Positions 22,372-34,789 of a stretch of 64,000 nucleotides of DNA are shown piece after piece. The notes below the pieces were generated by a model. The model had not been told where the DNA came from and did no database searches. It saw only the letters and a program-made list of their open reading frames with translations. A program made the position numbers and the translations under genes. The stretch's first letter is position 1. Every line of letters begins with the position of its first letter. The DNA is taken from contig NC_135549.1 in the NCBI RefSeq assembly GCF_964340395.1, positions 23,513,842-23,577,841 of the forward strand, given 5' to 3'. The stretch comes from Glandiceps talaboti (lineage: Eukaryota; Hemichordata; Enteropneusta; Spengelidae).

Positions 22372-23179
22372 TTTCTATAGAATTGATTTCCAGAGCAATG
22401 TTCTGGTCAGTAGCGCTGAATGGCTAAAGCACGACATAGGCTTTGGTGAACAAATAAGTTGAAGTACATGTTTAGTTAAACAATGATTTAAGCAGAGAAT
22501 CATCATCTAAGCACAGTTCCTGAGGTATGTGTTTTTAAATATCATAAATTATAAAAATACAATTATAAAAAACCCATAACTTTTATAAATAAGACTGGTT
22601 TATTGTTTGTATACAATTTATAATATTTACAAGTCTGTTGTATTTGAACACATAGCCCCCAACACTAATGTGGTAATAATTGGTGTTTAAGATCTGGTCC
22701 TACAATTCATAGGTTCATGGGATAATACATAGTGATGTCTAAACAAAAGTAAGTGATGCCAATTTACCCTAATACATTACAGGAGAAAGCTAACATCAAC
22801 TAAATGTGCACATAGTCAAAAGGTCAGTTTAACACAGAAAACTCATCTCTCTAAAGTATGGACGTATAGACTTGAAATGTACATATAAATGGAAAATGTC
22901 AAATTTGTACAGTAAATTGCTGATTGACCATGTATGAATATAAAAGACAAGGTCTTGGGCAGGCAGTGACGTATCACAAATGTTACTCTGATAATACCGT
23001 TGAAGACATTGAATTAGTGACCCTATGAACAAAGTGTTTACATGGTCATTTGCCAAATTTCAAATGAAAGTCAGGTCAAAAGCAAAGGTCTGAATATAAG
23101 CTTGCCTCTAACAATGCATGTAAATGTACATGTCTCTAGGTATAAAACTGTCGAAATTGTTGCACAATTTATTAATATA

Positions 23180-23370
23180 CTTTTTGGGGGACTATCGCAA
23201 TGGGATTCATGTGTGCGTCTGTCCGTCCGTAACATATGTCTCAGACTTGCAATATCTGATTTCTTTCAAACCTCACACAAAGATGGCATGTCATATGGGA
23301 CATATATTCTCGATTTCGTTTTGCGACATACATGTATGTAAATGTGACCAAATGGAAGCCATGTTTGTAC
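23180..23370. repeat. Dispersed repeat F
   Basis: TGTGTGCGTCTGTCCGTCCG, CTTGCAATATCTGATTTCTT, CACACAAAGATGGCATGTC and TTTTGCGACATA. Related copies lie at 13370-13560, 27640-27790, 39345-39505 and, inverted, 50190-50400. Confidence 0.65.
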
Positions 23371-23782
23371 TTAAACATTGTTGACTACAATAAACAAGAA
23401 TAGACAATAGAAAGATAAAATATGGAAAAAAGTCAACCTCTCAATAATGTCGGAATAGATGGTGTCAGTATATATTGAATTGTTTGGAGATAAGTGACAG
23501 AACATGTATTTGTAAGACAAATAGAGCCACCTTTATGATATAAAGGCCAGTCAAAGTCACAAAATTAAGTATTTATTCTATAGTGATTGACCTTTATCAA
23601 AAGTTTGATTGAAATTGAGTTGTGGGTATCTCATATATGGCCGACCACAGATCGACGGACAAATGCATAAACATGAGCCATACCTCCGCCTGGGATGTGC
23701 CTGTAATTATTTGATGTATGTGCACCTTGTTGTTTACTATATGTTTATAACTTTTGTATGTGTATGTAACGTCAAGCTCTCA

Positions 23783-24108
23783 TTATTATATTTACATATA
23801 AATGTGGAAACCAATAGATGTATTTTATCTAAATCTGAATATAAACATTTTTGTTTTAGTTACTTTTGAAACAATAGTATCCTTTTTTGGTGCTTTTCAC
23901 ACTATACATGCAGTATAGAATTCAAACAGTATGGTGTTATATAAAATGATGCCATTTGAAGAATTGCTGTCATGCGCATTGGAACAGCGCATTGGAAGTG
24001 ACTTTCCAATTCCTCCATCAACAGAGTGTATGGCCATACATAACTTGGGGCTCTGTGCATGTGCATCTTTTGTCTGAGGAGAACACTTAAAATCCGATAA
24101 TATCCAGT
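23783..24108 (-). other. Conserved 3' flank / probable 3' UTR of copy 2
   Basis: It is alignable by eye with 8170-8524 and 39935-40246 immediately after the stop codon. The copy 2 version has small indels relative to the other two. Confidence 0.45.
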
Positions 24109-24422
24109 TTAACTGCTATCACCAGGTAATGGCAGTGGAGGCGCAGATGGTTCACCTGTTGCAGCACCATCAGATATCAGAAGTGCTGCCTCATAACTTG
24201 GTGGTGGTGGAAGACCTGATTGTTCATTTGTTGGTTCTACAACATCATATGCTGGTGGATTGTCATTTGGCAAGTTTGGTGGAGCTGTTGGTACAGTTTG
24301 ACCTACAGGAGAAGGCACAATCGTTCGCATTGCTATTGGAGTTTCAGATGTTGGTGGAGGGACACGCACATTTCTCCCCTGCTGCTCAAATGGTTGGTAC
24401 CATGATGGTCTGTATTGATATC
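24109..24422 (-). CDS. Copy 2 last exon: Pro-rich tail with PTAP, PPxY and PSAP
   Basis: 314 nt, acceptor TTCTTCCTCACAG, stop TAA. It starts GYQYRPSWYQPFEQQGR and includes VPTAPPN, NDNPPAYDV, PPPPSYEAALL and EPSAPPLPLPGDSS. All four motifs are intact. Confidence 0.88.
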
Positions 24423-27400
24423 CTGTGAGGAAGAAAAGGAAATTTAAGGATAAAAAGTCTTCATATATGACACAACTCACAAAATTTACTTCAGGGGGTC
24501 AATGTATGAAATACACACGTGTGTGCATCAATTTTCCCTGTTCCACATTTTACGTGCACATAAACATCAAATGCCACAGTGTCTTCAATATGCACGGAAA
24601 AGCTTGTTTTTGATCCCGAAGGTCATGGTCAACTGTTGAGGTCTCAAAGAAAGCTTGGATTTGGTGTAGACACTTCAATGCAGTCTCTATATATCAAAGT
24701 TGTTGAATAATTGTTTATACAGTAAATATTGACTGTGAGTAGAAATTTTCATTGTAAGTATAAGCCCATGGTCCATGTACATTCATTCCCACATTGGTGT
24801 TAATAGTTTGGGAAGAACACACTTTATTAAGTACATACTCAAGATCTATACTGAGAATCAAAACGACATAAAAGTAAGTCCTAAAGATACAACAATAGGC
24901 AATTGACAAAAGTTGTCCTCTCTTATTCCATTGACAATAGTTTATTGTACTTTTATACCATGGACATATTATTTGATAACTTTTAATTAAAGTCACATTT
25001 GTGTTAGCTGATTGGTGGAACCATAGAGATTAGATAAGAACATTTATTGTTTGTTCAGGGCCAACTTTTTCAATATCTTTGGCACTACTTTAAATATTGT
25101 CTTAATTAACTTAACATAGGCCTTAAATGTAATTAATACAAGGCAGGAACGACATGTACAGTATATACTTACCCTGTCTGTTCGCATCACTGGTAGGAGG
25201 ACGGGCACCACTTGTAATAACTGTAGAGGTTGCTGACGAGTGTGTAATGGTTGAAGCTGAATGACTGCTGTGCATTCGAAATCGACAAATGCAAATTGCT
25301 ATAAACATAGCTATTACAACTACGGCGGCAACAATGATATACTGGGCACTTGAACTGCTGGAATACGTGTAGTCATCAGAGTCATCTGCCAAGATATAAT
25401 AATACATGTAAAATTGTGTGGCATTATTAAAATCTGAATGGTCAGATTAATTGAATTAATGAAAAACGAACTTTTACATATGTCAGTACAAGTCTTCTAT
25501 TTTTAAGACATACTCCCAACTACAAATACATCATATTAAAGGTACCATGCTTACCATTAGTCAGACAATGTGTTCCTGAATAACCATAATCACACACACA
25601 CGTTCCTCCTGTGTTACAGTAACCATTATTGCAGTCGTAACTCCATGTACAATCTGGGCTATCTTCACAATGTGTGCCTGAATAACCTGAAGTGCATGAA
25701 CAGCTACCGAATTCACACATTCCACCATTTTGGCAATCCCAATAATTTTCACAATCAGCTTCTGAGTAAGGTAAGAATACATTATTTTGACATAAAATAC
25801 TATTTAATGTTTTTTCCATGCTTGCTTCTTCAATTTTACCAAAATCTAAAAATATTACACATATTTCACACTGTCCTCTGGGTAGGCCATTTTACTATTC
25901 TAGTCTCTTACCGTTTCAGTTTTTTCCTCTTTTATTTTTACACATTTTTACAGTTTTATTGAATTCATTTTAACTTTTTGTTCAATTTCTGTATTCTTAT
26001 TCTTTGTTTCATACTTTTTTGTCTCTTAGCCCTCGAAAAGACTGTGCAAAGTCGAAATTTCAGGATTCAATTAACCAGATGTGGACTTGTCCTCTTTTTC
26101 CTAATCGAGTTATGCCATACTCAAGTCCTTCCGTACTGAAAAGCTTGTTGTACCATATCACTGTAGTTGGACTGATACTTGTTTGTACTGCCCTTTAGTT
26201 AACTTGTTCTAATTGTAACTGTGTATACCTTTACAATGTCTGAGGGGTTAGACTCAACTAGCATTATGTTATCGTCTGACGCCCATTACCCAGTAATCAA
26301 TTTTACAGTTATATGTATAATATAGACAATCACATTGTAGGAAAAGAAAGTTATTTAAAATTATTTCATTTTGACATGCTATTAACAACTAAACACAAAT
26401 TGCAACAATTAATCCGAATATCACGATGGCAATAAAGCTGTCCAGAGGCTGCTTTTCAATTCTACTTGTTGTAAACCAACACTCGCACAGAGGCAGACTG
26501 AATGTTCACCACTGCTACACTACTGAACCGAAACACTATTCAACTGTGCTGAGAATAGTCAAGTTACTGGGACCTTTATCTTTTAACGTGAGTTTTTGTA
26601 GTGGATGGTGATTGTAAATTTCATTGAATTCAATCCTTACTCTTTATTATTGATTTCGTAATAATTCTGATTCTTAAATGCAATTTGGTGCTTACAAGTA
26701 CTCTAATTTTTTATAAGTTGTTGACTCTTTGTCAAACTGATTTCAGAGAACCTTGATCATGTATGCATGCAAATATAAAGAGAGAATTGTAATGAGTACT
26801 TACTATTCGTTTCACAATGCTCTCCCTCATAATCAGAGTCACATATGCAAACAGAACTCCAACTACTACATGTACCATGGTAATTACAGTCACTATCAGT
26901 GGAGCACCCTGAAGTTTTCTTATCACACAGTGTACCTTCATAACCATACCAGCATATACAGTGTTTGTCATGTGAACAGTATCCATTGATGCAATCAAAG
27001 TCATTGTCGCAATCACCAGTTGAAACTGAAAGAAATTGGTGCACACAAGACAGCGTGTTATACTCAGAAAAGGTATGTATTAACTCAGCTGTCAGTACAT
27101 GTGAGAAAATCCTGGAACTACATACACATAATAGTGCCAATGGCATTGTAGCACACTTACAGTATAGTTTATGATTTTTTAAAAGAAAGTTTGATCCACA
27201 TGCTGATATAGACCTATTGTTACCGTTGCACTTAGTTATACACCATCATTTACTGTTGGTATTGGCAGTATCTTAGTTGGTGGGTAACTATATTTAAATT
27301 TTGAAAGGTTATCCACTTGCCTAGAGCAACACATGTTGTCATATTTGCAATATACGTTTAATGTATCGTTTCATTGTTGATGTGAGCATGGGCTAGTAGC

Positions 27401-30400
27401 TACGTATGTCTTTATTTGATGAATGGATACCTATTTGCCTAGCCATTCCTATTGTTACCTTTGCAATATATACCATCATTTGGCTGTTGCTATGGGTGTC
27501 GTCTTGTTGCTAAGCTTATGTGCATTCACTTAACTTGTTTATGCTTATCCACTTGTCTGTTAATCCCTGCTGCTATCTTTGCGATATAAATCATCAATTA
27601 GCTGTTGCTATTGGTGTGGTCTTGGTAAAGGAGAGAGCTTAAGCTACTACAATGTGCTTTGTCTGTCCATACGTGTGTCCAACTGTAATACGTCATTTCT
27701 CAGACATACAATATCTGAATTCTTTTAAACCAGATACAAAGGTGACACGTTATATAGGACATATGTATGTCAATTCCTCTACCCCCATATTATCATATGC
27801 AAGCTACCTCTGGAGACTTCAAGGTTAGTTATCATAACCAAGCCAATTCCTGTCTATCACAGACACATTTGAGTATTTACATATTGCCAATTTCTTTTAA
27901 ATCATGTTTACAAGTAATATGAAGAAAAGAAGTGTACACAAGCATTATTTTTGGTGCCCTTGTAATTTTTCCTGAATGGCATTTATTTGTTGCCACCGCT
28001 TTCTCTTAAATCATGTCTCGATTCAGCCACATAGAAGTAAAGTATTTATGGGGGGGGGACTGTGTCTTCTATGAAGACTTGTATGAATGTTTCTTCGCTT
28101 GCCTATTACTTGCTGTTCTTATCTTTGCAATACACACTATCATTTGGCTGTTACTATGGGCTTTGTCATGTTGACAGGTATATTTGCTTACATTTTAAAA
28201 ATATTTACTCACTTGCCTACCCATCGCTATTTTTATCTTTGCAATATATGCCATCATTTGGCTGTTGCTATGGGCGTGTCTTGTTGATAGGTATATTTGT
28301 ATACATTTGTAATGTTTATCTACTTACCTATCCCTGTTGTTATCTTTTCAAAATAATTTATCATTTGACTGTGGCTAAGGGCATGGTCATGGTTGCTAGG
28401 CCCAGTAGGGTCAATGTTCTCATAATAACAAAAGTTCTTGAGAATAATTAGCTTAGGCATCCTGTATATCACTGTTAATTACATCTGTATGTCGCGGTCA
28501 CTTTTGTTTATGATGCCTCCCTGAGCTGCATGGTTGCATTGCTGTAAATGTCATTTACTCGTCTATTTACATGTGTTTTCGTTTCAACTTGCAAATGGTA
28601 TATGTGTATGTTAAGATCAGTGAGACTCATACTACGATGTTTCATGTTGGGAGCGATGTGCTGACACCATAAAGATAACAGACTTCCCTTACAAAGTCTC
28701 TGCTCTGTATTTTGTTACATTTGTAGACAATGTGTAAGGGATGTTAGTGTGCTATCTTTCTTGTGTCTATCTCGACAAGAGACCTTGCGACCAGTCTCAC
28801 TGATCCTGATATATCATTTCTTCAATAGCATTTGCAAGATAAGATTAATCCCCTGTCAACATTAACGGTTTATTCACAATCAGGGGCCTAATTTTAATAA
28901 TGAAGTACTGAACATGTACACAGTTGGTCAAATTATGCAAAATCGAAACATTGGGTACATGGTAATAGTTTGATGAGAAATACAAAATGCTGACCTTTCT
29001 TATTACATGAGTATGTGAAAGTAAACAATAACATCATACGTACATGCACTTTCACAGTTTGTTCCGGTGTAACCACTGTAACACACACATTGGTCATTGT
29101 AACCACAATAGCCATTATAATTACAGTCAGCACTTGAACAGCTTTTCATATTACACAATCGGCCTTCCCAGCCTCCAAAACATGTACAGGTACCTTCTTC
29201 CGTACAATATCCATTGTTGCAAGTTGAGTGAAAAGTACAGACATCTGTTCTCCATTGAAAAAAGGTAGGAATAATATTAATTATTACATGTATAATGTTA
29301 ACACTATGCTCCAAGAACACAACACCTTCATGTACAGATCATCTCTCAAACAGATAACGTCCGTTACTCTTTGAATAGCTGTTGACTGAATATATGTTTT
29401 AAGATATTTTCTATAATTTACACCAGAGTCCACCATCTTATATACTGTAAAAGTGAAAACATTGGCTGATATGTCAATTTTGGAATTGTTTATAAGTACA
29501 TTGATTTCTGTGTGTTTTCTGTAAGTACACTTTATTCTTGGAAATTGTAGTCCAGTTTTTCACTTACAATTTCCTTTAATATAGACCTAATGGTGGGAGT
29601 CTGGCCCACTATGAATGATTTAGACGTGTTCACTAGAACTGATTTTTAAGGAGAAATACTACAACGTGTAACTTTTTTTCACAAACATTCACAAAAATAC
29701 ATTGTAATTTTTGGGGGAAAACAGGGGGCCATCATACATTTCCCATGGTAACAATATATGTAAAGGGGTTTTCAAAACTTTTAAAATTGTGCTAACTGAA
29801 ATTGTAAACCATAGAATAAAATATGTTATAATTGATTAACTTTGATATTTTTTTAATGAAGTTGAAGAATCACAAATATAAGAAGATATTTGTTCAAATT
29901 ATCATGGCAACATAATTTACATCTTGATTTGACAAGTAACAGAAAAGGTGAAAAAGTCAACTACCCCTAAATGCCTCCAATGGAACTCATGTTGAATGGG
30001 GTTGTTTATTATTAAATGTGTTTATCTGAATCAACACATTTTCATAAAAATGACTGTGCAATTGCATGTTTTTATGTACAATTCATGACTGTACCCTCAT
30101 TTGCATAGCATTTACATGTAGGTATGCAATAATATTTTTGGTATTGCACAGAAGTGCAAATACTCCTAGTATAGTGTGTGGGCGCAATGGTGTAAGTATA
30201 ATCTCTGGGACATAATTATGTAATGATATTCTTCCCTACAGTTTTGTATGAAATAAATGACACTTTAGGTTATTCATTATTTGTCTAGCTTTACAAGTAC
30301 ATTGTATACTGCATATGCAATGCTTGTTATTATCATAACTTTTCGCCAATAAGCCAAATTGCCATTTCTTTAACATGTGCAAATGAAATGTAGACACGAA

Positions 30401-31877
30401 TTCAGCGTTCTTCTCTATACATGATAAAAGTGGCCCGATGGACGAAATTGGTAGTTTTTTCTACACATCTTGATAATGCAATCTTTACTTGGATTACTAC
30501 GTATTTTATAATACTTACGAACATACTATGATTCTTTAGTGATTTAATTCATCATGGTTTGCCACTTACAACGGTGATCATAAAACAAAAGCATAAAAAG
30601 TCGTTTATGTATGAAAAGGCAACTGTGTGAGGATTTAATATAATACTTACTATAACCAATAGTCTGGCAATATCTTCCTGAATGACCACTTAAACAACTA
30701 CAAAATCCTGACATACAGTAACCAGTTGGATAATTGCAATCAGAATCCGTTGTACAGTATGGATACAAATCCTCAGATTGTGCACCTGAATAATTTGGAG
30801 TACATTTACAGATACCATTAGCCCATGACCTGAACGTAGACACTTGAACTACACTATTAGTATTACGCTATCTTAACATTTTTATTTTTTGAATTTTCAC
30901 TCCTCCTCTCCCCTGCTCTGAGTCTGTAGTTGACTGGTTTTAAGCCATGCCCCACCACACAAGTGCACACAATGTATGCAAACATCGGCGTAAATTTGAA
31001 TAGAATCTCACGTACATGGGTCGACATATGTCACATTTACATGTACATAATATATGCCAGCCTACTTGTTTATATGTAGAGCATGTGTGGGGTATGCTTG
31101 ACAAGAAAGGCAGCAGGCAGGCAGCCATCACCAAGACATATATATGCATGTGTTCATTTTTCAATGTTTATCCACTTGCCTGACCATCTGTTAATTTTGC
31201 AATATACATGAACATTTAACTGTTTCCACGGGTGTGGTCTTGTTGCTCTGCATATTTGCATAGGTTTGTTTGCATGTTTATTTACTTATTACCTTCCTGG
31301 TAATGCTATCTTTGAAAAAATGTCCTTGCCAAATTCATCCAAATCTGGAACGTAGTTTAAGAATGAAATAGCAAAAAGTCACATTTGCAAATCACGAACA
31401 GGATCATCATGTCATGAACAATTGATTACATCCCCACCAAATTTCAGACCAATCTGTCCAGTAGTTTTTAATTAATATTTAAAACTGAAATTGTCATTGT
31501 AATTGTAGTAGTGTGTATGCTGTTACAGTTTATATCATTAACTAAGTAAAGCGTTGATGACACCGTGTAAGTGATGCTGGTGTGTTATCTTTATGGTGTC
31601 CATCTCAAAGTGAAACCTTTACTTGTGATCATGCAGGCTCACTGATTTTGATAGTTTGTTTAATAGCTTGGGCAAGCTTCTTCGAAAAGAGCTGTAAGAA
31701 TTAAGGTAACTTTCTGAATGGACATGATCATGATTCAGAATAAAAACCAACTATTTGGTAAATTGTGATTGATATATGATTGATATTTATAATAAACTAT
31801 TGAAACTTACCCGACCCAGTGATAATACTGAGGAAAATACTGGATGCAAACAGCTGAGTTGCAAGTACACCTTGCAT
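24109..31877 (-). CDS. EGF-repeat single-pass membrane protein, array copy 2 (6 coding exons plus 1 doubtful)
   Basis: Secure exons are 31811-31877, 29044-29244, 26804-27025, 25555-25761, 25173-25385 and 24109-24422. They sum to 1224 nt, giving 407 residues plus stop, and all introns are phase 1. A further candidate exon, 30651-30842, would raise this to 471 residues. Seen: signal peptide MQGVLATQLFASS, six full EGF-like repeats (one or so more if the doubtful exon is used), stalk DDSDDYTYSSSSS, a membrane helix ending ICICRFRM, and a tail with PTAP, PPAY, PPSY and PSAP. It is the middle gene of the array, about 15.6 kb from copy 1 and 16.1 kb from copy 3 measured stop to stop. The likely role is the same as copy 1: a surface adhesion or receptor protein linked to WW/ESCRT partners. 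No named orthologue is recognised. Confidence 0.82.
25173..25385 (-). CDS. Copy 2 exon: stalk and transmembrane helix
   Basis: 71 codons, acceptor TATCTTGGCAG and donor GTAAGT. Stalk DDSDDYTYSSSSSAQ, helix YIIVAAVVVIAMFIAICIC, then RFRMHSSHSAS. The cytoplasmic part carries TSTVITSGARPPTSDANRQG, two residues longer than in copy 1. Confidence 0.86.
25555..25761 (-). CDS. Copy 2 exon: last two EGF-like repeats
   Basis: 69 codons, acceptor CCTTACTCAG and donor GTAAGC. It begins ADCENYWDCQNGGMC and ends GYSGTHCLTNG. It is orthologous to 10399-10611. Confidence 0.86.
26230..26740. other. Copy 2 intron between EGF exons; no exon
   Basis: It begins with GTCTGAGGGGTTAGACTCAACTA, shared by all three copies. 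Bases 26515-26680 (CTACTGAACCGAAACACTAT...AATTCTGATTCTTAA) match 12236-12425 in copy 1, just after the LINE fragment. The LINE coding part itself is absent here. Confidence 0.5.
26804..27025 (-). CDS. Copy 2 exon: two EGF-like repeats
   Basis: 74 codons, acceptor TTTCTTTCAG and donor GTAAGT. It begins VSTGDCDNDFDCINGYC (the first codon is split across the intron) and ends EGEHCETN. It is orthologous to 12576-12791 and 42666-42890. Confidence 0.86.
27260..29000. repeat. Copy 2 intron repeats (110-120 bp tandem units and repeat F)
   Basis: Paralogous to 13000-14370 in copy 1. Bases 28460-28690 contain ATCAGTGAGACTCATACTAC and are longer here than in copy 1. No exon lies between 27026 and 29043. 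Confidence 0.55.
29044..29244 (-). CDS. Copy 2 exon: two EGF-like repeats
   Basis: 67 codons, phase 1-1, acceptor GGAGAACAG and donor GTACGT. It begins DVCTFHSTCNNGYC and ends GYTGTNCESA. It is homologous to copy 3 exons 46733-46951 and 50725-50928. Copy 1 has no equivalent. Confidence 0.76.
30651..30842 (-). CDS. Copy 2 doubtful exon: one degenerate and one intact EGF-like repeat
   Basis: The reading frame gives RSWANGICKCTPNYSGAQSED, then a full repeat YCTTDSDCNYPTGYC...GRYCQTIGYS, then a good donor GTAAGT, phase 1. The first repeat lacks its first two cysteines and its last (SGAQSED where others have SGTHCED). The better-looking acceptor (TTCAG at 30832-30830) would break the frame. The frame-compatible one (TTCAAG, just above 30842) lacks a pyrimidine tract. 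It is either a decaying exon or an exon with a short deletion at its 5' end. Confidence 0.45.
31811..31877 (-). CDS. Copy 2 exon: start codon and signal peptide
   Basis: ATG is at 31877-31875; donor GTAAGT at 31810-31805. It encodes MQGVLATQLFASSIFLSIIT plus GS. It is the same length as the copy 1 exon (67 nt), with a conserved acceptor (TTCTTCTCCAG) ending at about 31924 upstream of the start. Confidence 0.82.
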
Positions 31878-31924
31878 TGGATTGCTTGATCTGCTTCAAA
31901 TGAAAAAAATAGCAAATTTTGACC

Positions 31925-33485
31925 TGGAGAAGAACAGAAGAAACATATGTTGTAGCTCTGTGAAACATTTTATATTTTTCTCAAAATGGTAATTAAGCCT
32001 TTGGTTATCTAAGATAGATACAAGCTAAAACTACTGTACATATTGCAACATGTTGATACAATAGTGATCAGCTTTGAATGGATGTTGGTTTAATTAATAG
32101 TCTCAATAGAGAGGCGTCTGTAGAGTTTTATTGATAGAGTTCTATGAAGTTACCTGTTTTAGTATGGATACCAATGTTTACAATATCTTGATCACAGTGT
32201 GATTGCAATCTCACAACAGATAAACTGCTATCCCCCACTTGTGTTAAATCTACCACACTGAAGAACGATAGATTTAGTTTGGCCTATCATAGTAAACCTA
32301 AGGCTTGATTACCAGAGTCTTAATTGTAATATCCAATCAAAATTAGCTCAACCACTTGAAACCCAGCACTGTATATCACATTAAAATTGATTTTAATGAA
32401 CTCATCAACATCTCAGTAGTAAATACAGAACCTGTTATAACATTGAGGGAGTGAGCAGTTTCGAAATTTATTTAAATGTACGAAAATGAAGTTTAACAAT
32501 CGCATTGACTCCAGACCGCCTCCCCCTTAAATGAATGAAGTTCGTTTATTCAGCTTGTGTCACACGTCAACGAAAATGTGGTATTTTTTCAAAAATAATT
32601 TTCTGGCAATATTTGTTGTTCAAAAGAATCCAGGATCCAAAAACATTTATTACTGCATTATCATGTATATCATGTATAGTAACCCCATTTGAGAAACATG
32701 GTTCCAAATATTTAGATGATTTGCCCAAAGAAAAAGTCATATTGAGACTATCCTAGCAGTTACATGCATTGTATATTCATGTACATTAGTTACATTGTTT
32801 TTTATTGCATTAACTTCACTTTTGTTTTTATTTCTGACATAAAAAAAGGAAAAATTTTGGCCAGACAGTCCTGAAAGGGGAACGTTGTTTTTGGCTTGAC
32901 GACGGGGTTTACAATTAATTCATGGCGCGGCTGTAATTTAAAAGTAGGTCAAGGTAAAACACACATTATGGTCAAATGTCGACTGAAATCTAATTATTGA
33001 CCTTACACGTGTAGGTCGTCTTTTCTTTGTCTGTGGTCTATGATTCAATGCGACGTAGACTTTGTAAACATGTATTTCAATGAATGAATAGGCGATAGGT
33101 ACATTTCATGTGCCAAACTACTGTTCACAAGCAGAACACCTCATTAACGGCCCCAGAACTGATTAAATTCATTCATGTCTCTATATTACAATCACAAAAG
33201 GACGCTCACCGTGTCTACAGGCGACATATTGGATCACCTTCGATTATTGCTGCGTGATGTAAACGTAGGTTTCTCGAGGCCAAACTTTACGCATTCAAAA
33301 TTTAAACAGAAAAAACCCTGGTGAAGGTCATGACCCATTTTCCTTTAGTAACTCAATATACCCTGGTAACGGTTAACTCTCCTTAGCTTAACTCCTTCAT
33401 ATCGATTTGCAATGTATGGTAAAATGTACAGCAAATATCAATTGTTTACACATACACGGACAAACAACGTATGTTGTAATATAGT
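31925..33485. other. Presumed 5' UTR intron of copy 2; no supported coding exon
   Basis: A 0.4-kb segment (about 32555-32930) is absent from copy 1. Its plus-strand ORF (32535-32756) ends KHGSKYLDDLPKEKVILRLS, which reads like protein but matches no family I recognise. Confidence 0.4.
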
Positions 33486-33491
33486 ACATAC

Positions 33492-33530
33492 CTGAAGGAA
33501 CCTTGTGATGACTGGTTTATATTGATGAGT
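33492..33530 (-). promoter_or_regulatory. Candidate copy 2 promoter / non-coding exon 1
   Basis: Minus strand TATAAACCAGTCATCACAAG starts at 33521 and is followed by GGTTCCTTCAG and a donor-like GTATGT at 33491-33486. The block is conserved with copy 1 (19434-19490). A shorter match (ATAAACCAG with a nearby CCAAT) occurs upstream of copy 3. The TATA-like element sits only about 30 nt from the donor, so its function is uncertain. Confidence 0.35.
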
Positions 33531-33767
33531 TCATCAGGCTATGGGTCATGGTGTCATATTATCTCGTAGTCTCGCGTGAAGAGTATACCATCACGCTTAC
33601 TCTCGATTTTTATTACAGCTGAGCTCTAGAGTTTAGAAATATGCACCCCGAGAATTCCGACATGTCTCTGTCCCTCTCCAGAAATATGCGCTACGAGAAC
33701 TCCGACACGTTTCCGTATCACCCCGCTATACGGTTTGTAATTTGCAGTCTATGGTAGTCTGTAAGAT

Positions 33768-33988
33768 CACAGTCACTTGTGAGCTAATATTCTATTCCAG
33801 GGTGGCAATATTCTAGTCTAGGATAATCATAATACTAAGTAATGACGTTATTAGGTATTTACGATATTAATACTAGTATTCAAACAATACCGACACCGGT
33901 GATTGCACCAGAAATTAGCTATCCACCGGTGACGGTATTTTTTGAATATTCGTAAATACCTAATAATGTCATTATTTTGTATTATGAT
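33768..33988. repeat. Truncated copy of the CACCGGTGA inverted repeat, 5' of copy 2
   Basis: The left outer end CACAGTCACTTGTGAGCTAATATTCTATTCC and the inner GTTATTAGGTATTTAC / GTAAATACCTAATAATG arms are kept. The right outer end is lost after TATTTTGTATTATGATATC. Confidence 0.7.
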
Positions 33989-34179
33989 ATCTTAATGTAA
34001 CTGATATCTTGGCAATTATAAGATTGTGAGTGTTTTAATTTAGATAAGAGGTTAAGAATGGACAAGGTGTCTTTATTTAGTCAATAAAGAGATAATTATA
34101 TACAGCTGAAAGATCTAGATAGAACTGTAGCCAGGGAAAGAAGAAATAGGTTTTAATAACCACAAAAATAAATGAGTCA

Positions 34180-34315
34180 ATTGATCAATGTCACACACAA
34201 AATAAGTTTTAGTTCACTACAAAAATTAATCATTCAATCGATCAATCATGCAACCAAATAATCAATCAATCAATAAATCGATCGATCGATTGATCAATCG
34301 ATCGATCAATCACAT
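34180..34315. repeat. Degenerate (AATC)/(ATCG) tract
   Basis: AATCAATCAATCAATAAATC followed by ATCGATCGATCGATTGATC and CAATCGATCGATCAATCA. It is strongly self-complementary, so it can form small hairpins. Confidence 0.8.
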
Positions 34316-34789
34316 GCTCGCTGCTCCCTGTGGTCAGATCAGGTATACTGTCTGTTTCCAATACGTATCCACATATTAGGTCATAAAATGGTGAGGCAAC
34401 TACTACTAGTATATTAATTGACGAAATCTTCATGCGACAGTTGATTTCTCAGGGATATAGTCACGGCATGACCGGTGTATTTTTTGGATAGTCAACTTTC
34501 TATCTGTAAGGAACATTTCATTCGGGAGTGTAAGATGTGGAGAAATGCAATTCAAGCAAACATACTATCAATCCAACACTATAAATGGATGACAGCTGTC
34601 AATTAAACGTGTCATATGAACTGCTTGCTTTGTTGAATGACAAATCACTGCCAGCGTTCACTTTTTGTCTCATTTCTTGGGTGTCTGAAGAAATAAACAG
34701 AGATTTATTAAATCTGTTGATTTGGTCGCCCCCACCAATTGCTTAAACTTGTTAAAACATGTCATATTTATATTAATTCCTTAAAAAAA

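Larger units (their letters stand above)
21115..23780. other. Copy 1-copy 2 spacer, paralogous to 37131-39930; no gene
   Basis: The spacers match in order over TGAAACTTGGCACAAATG, TAGGTCACTCATATT, CATTACATGGCATGG, the (AATC)n tract, GAATGGCTAAAGCAC, ATAAGACTGGTTTATTGTTTG and AATTGAGTTGTGGGT. ORFs at 21171-21568 and 23042-23384 are not conserved as proteins between the two spacers. Confidence 0.6.

Noticed and set aside
26732-27046. Alternative minus-strand ORF over the EGF exon of copy 2
   Set aside because: Shifted frame; the correct frame has the regular cysteine pattern and phase-1 splice sites. The same applies to 12516-12854, 25561-25782, 41498-41722, 42651-42944, 46838-47167, 50524-50808 and 28933-29133.
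32535-32756. Plus-strand ORF ending KHGSKYLDDLPKEKVILRLS
   Set aside because: Reads somewhat like a transposon protein end and lies in a copy 2-specific insert, but I cannot name a family, so it is not called as a gene.
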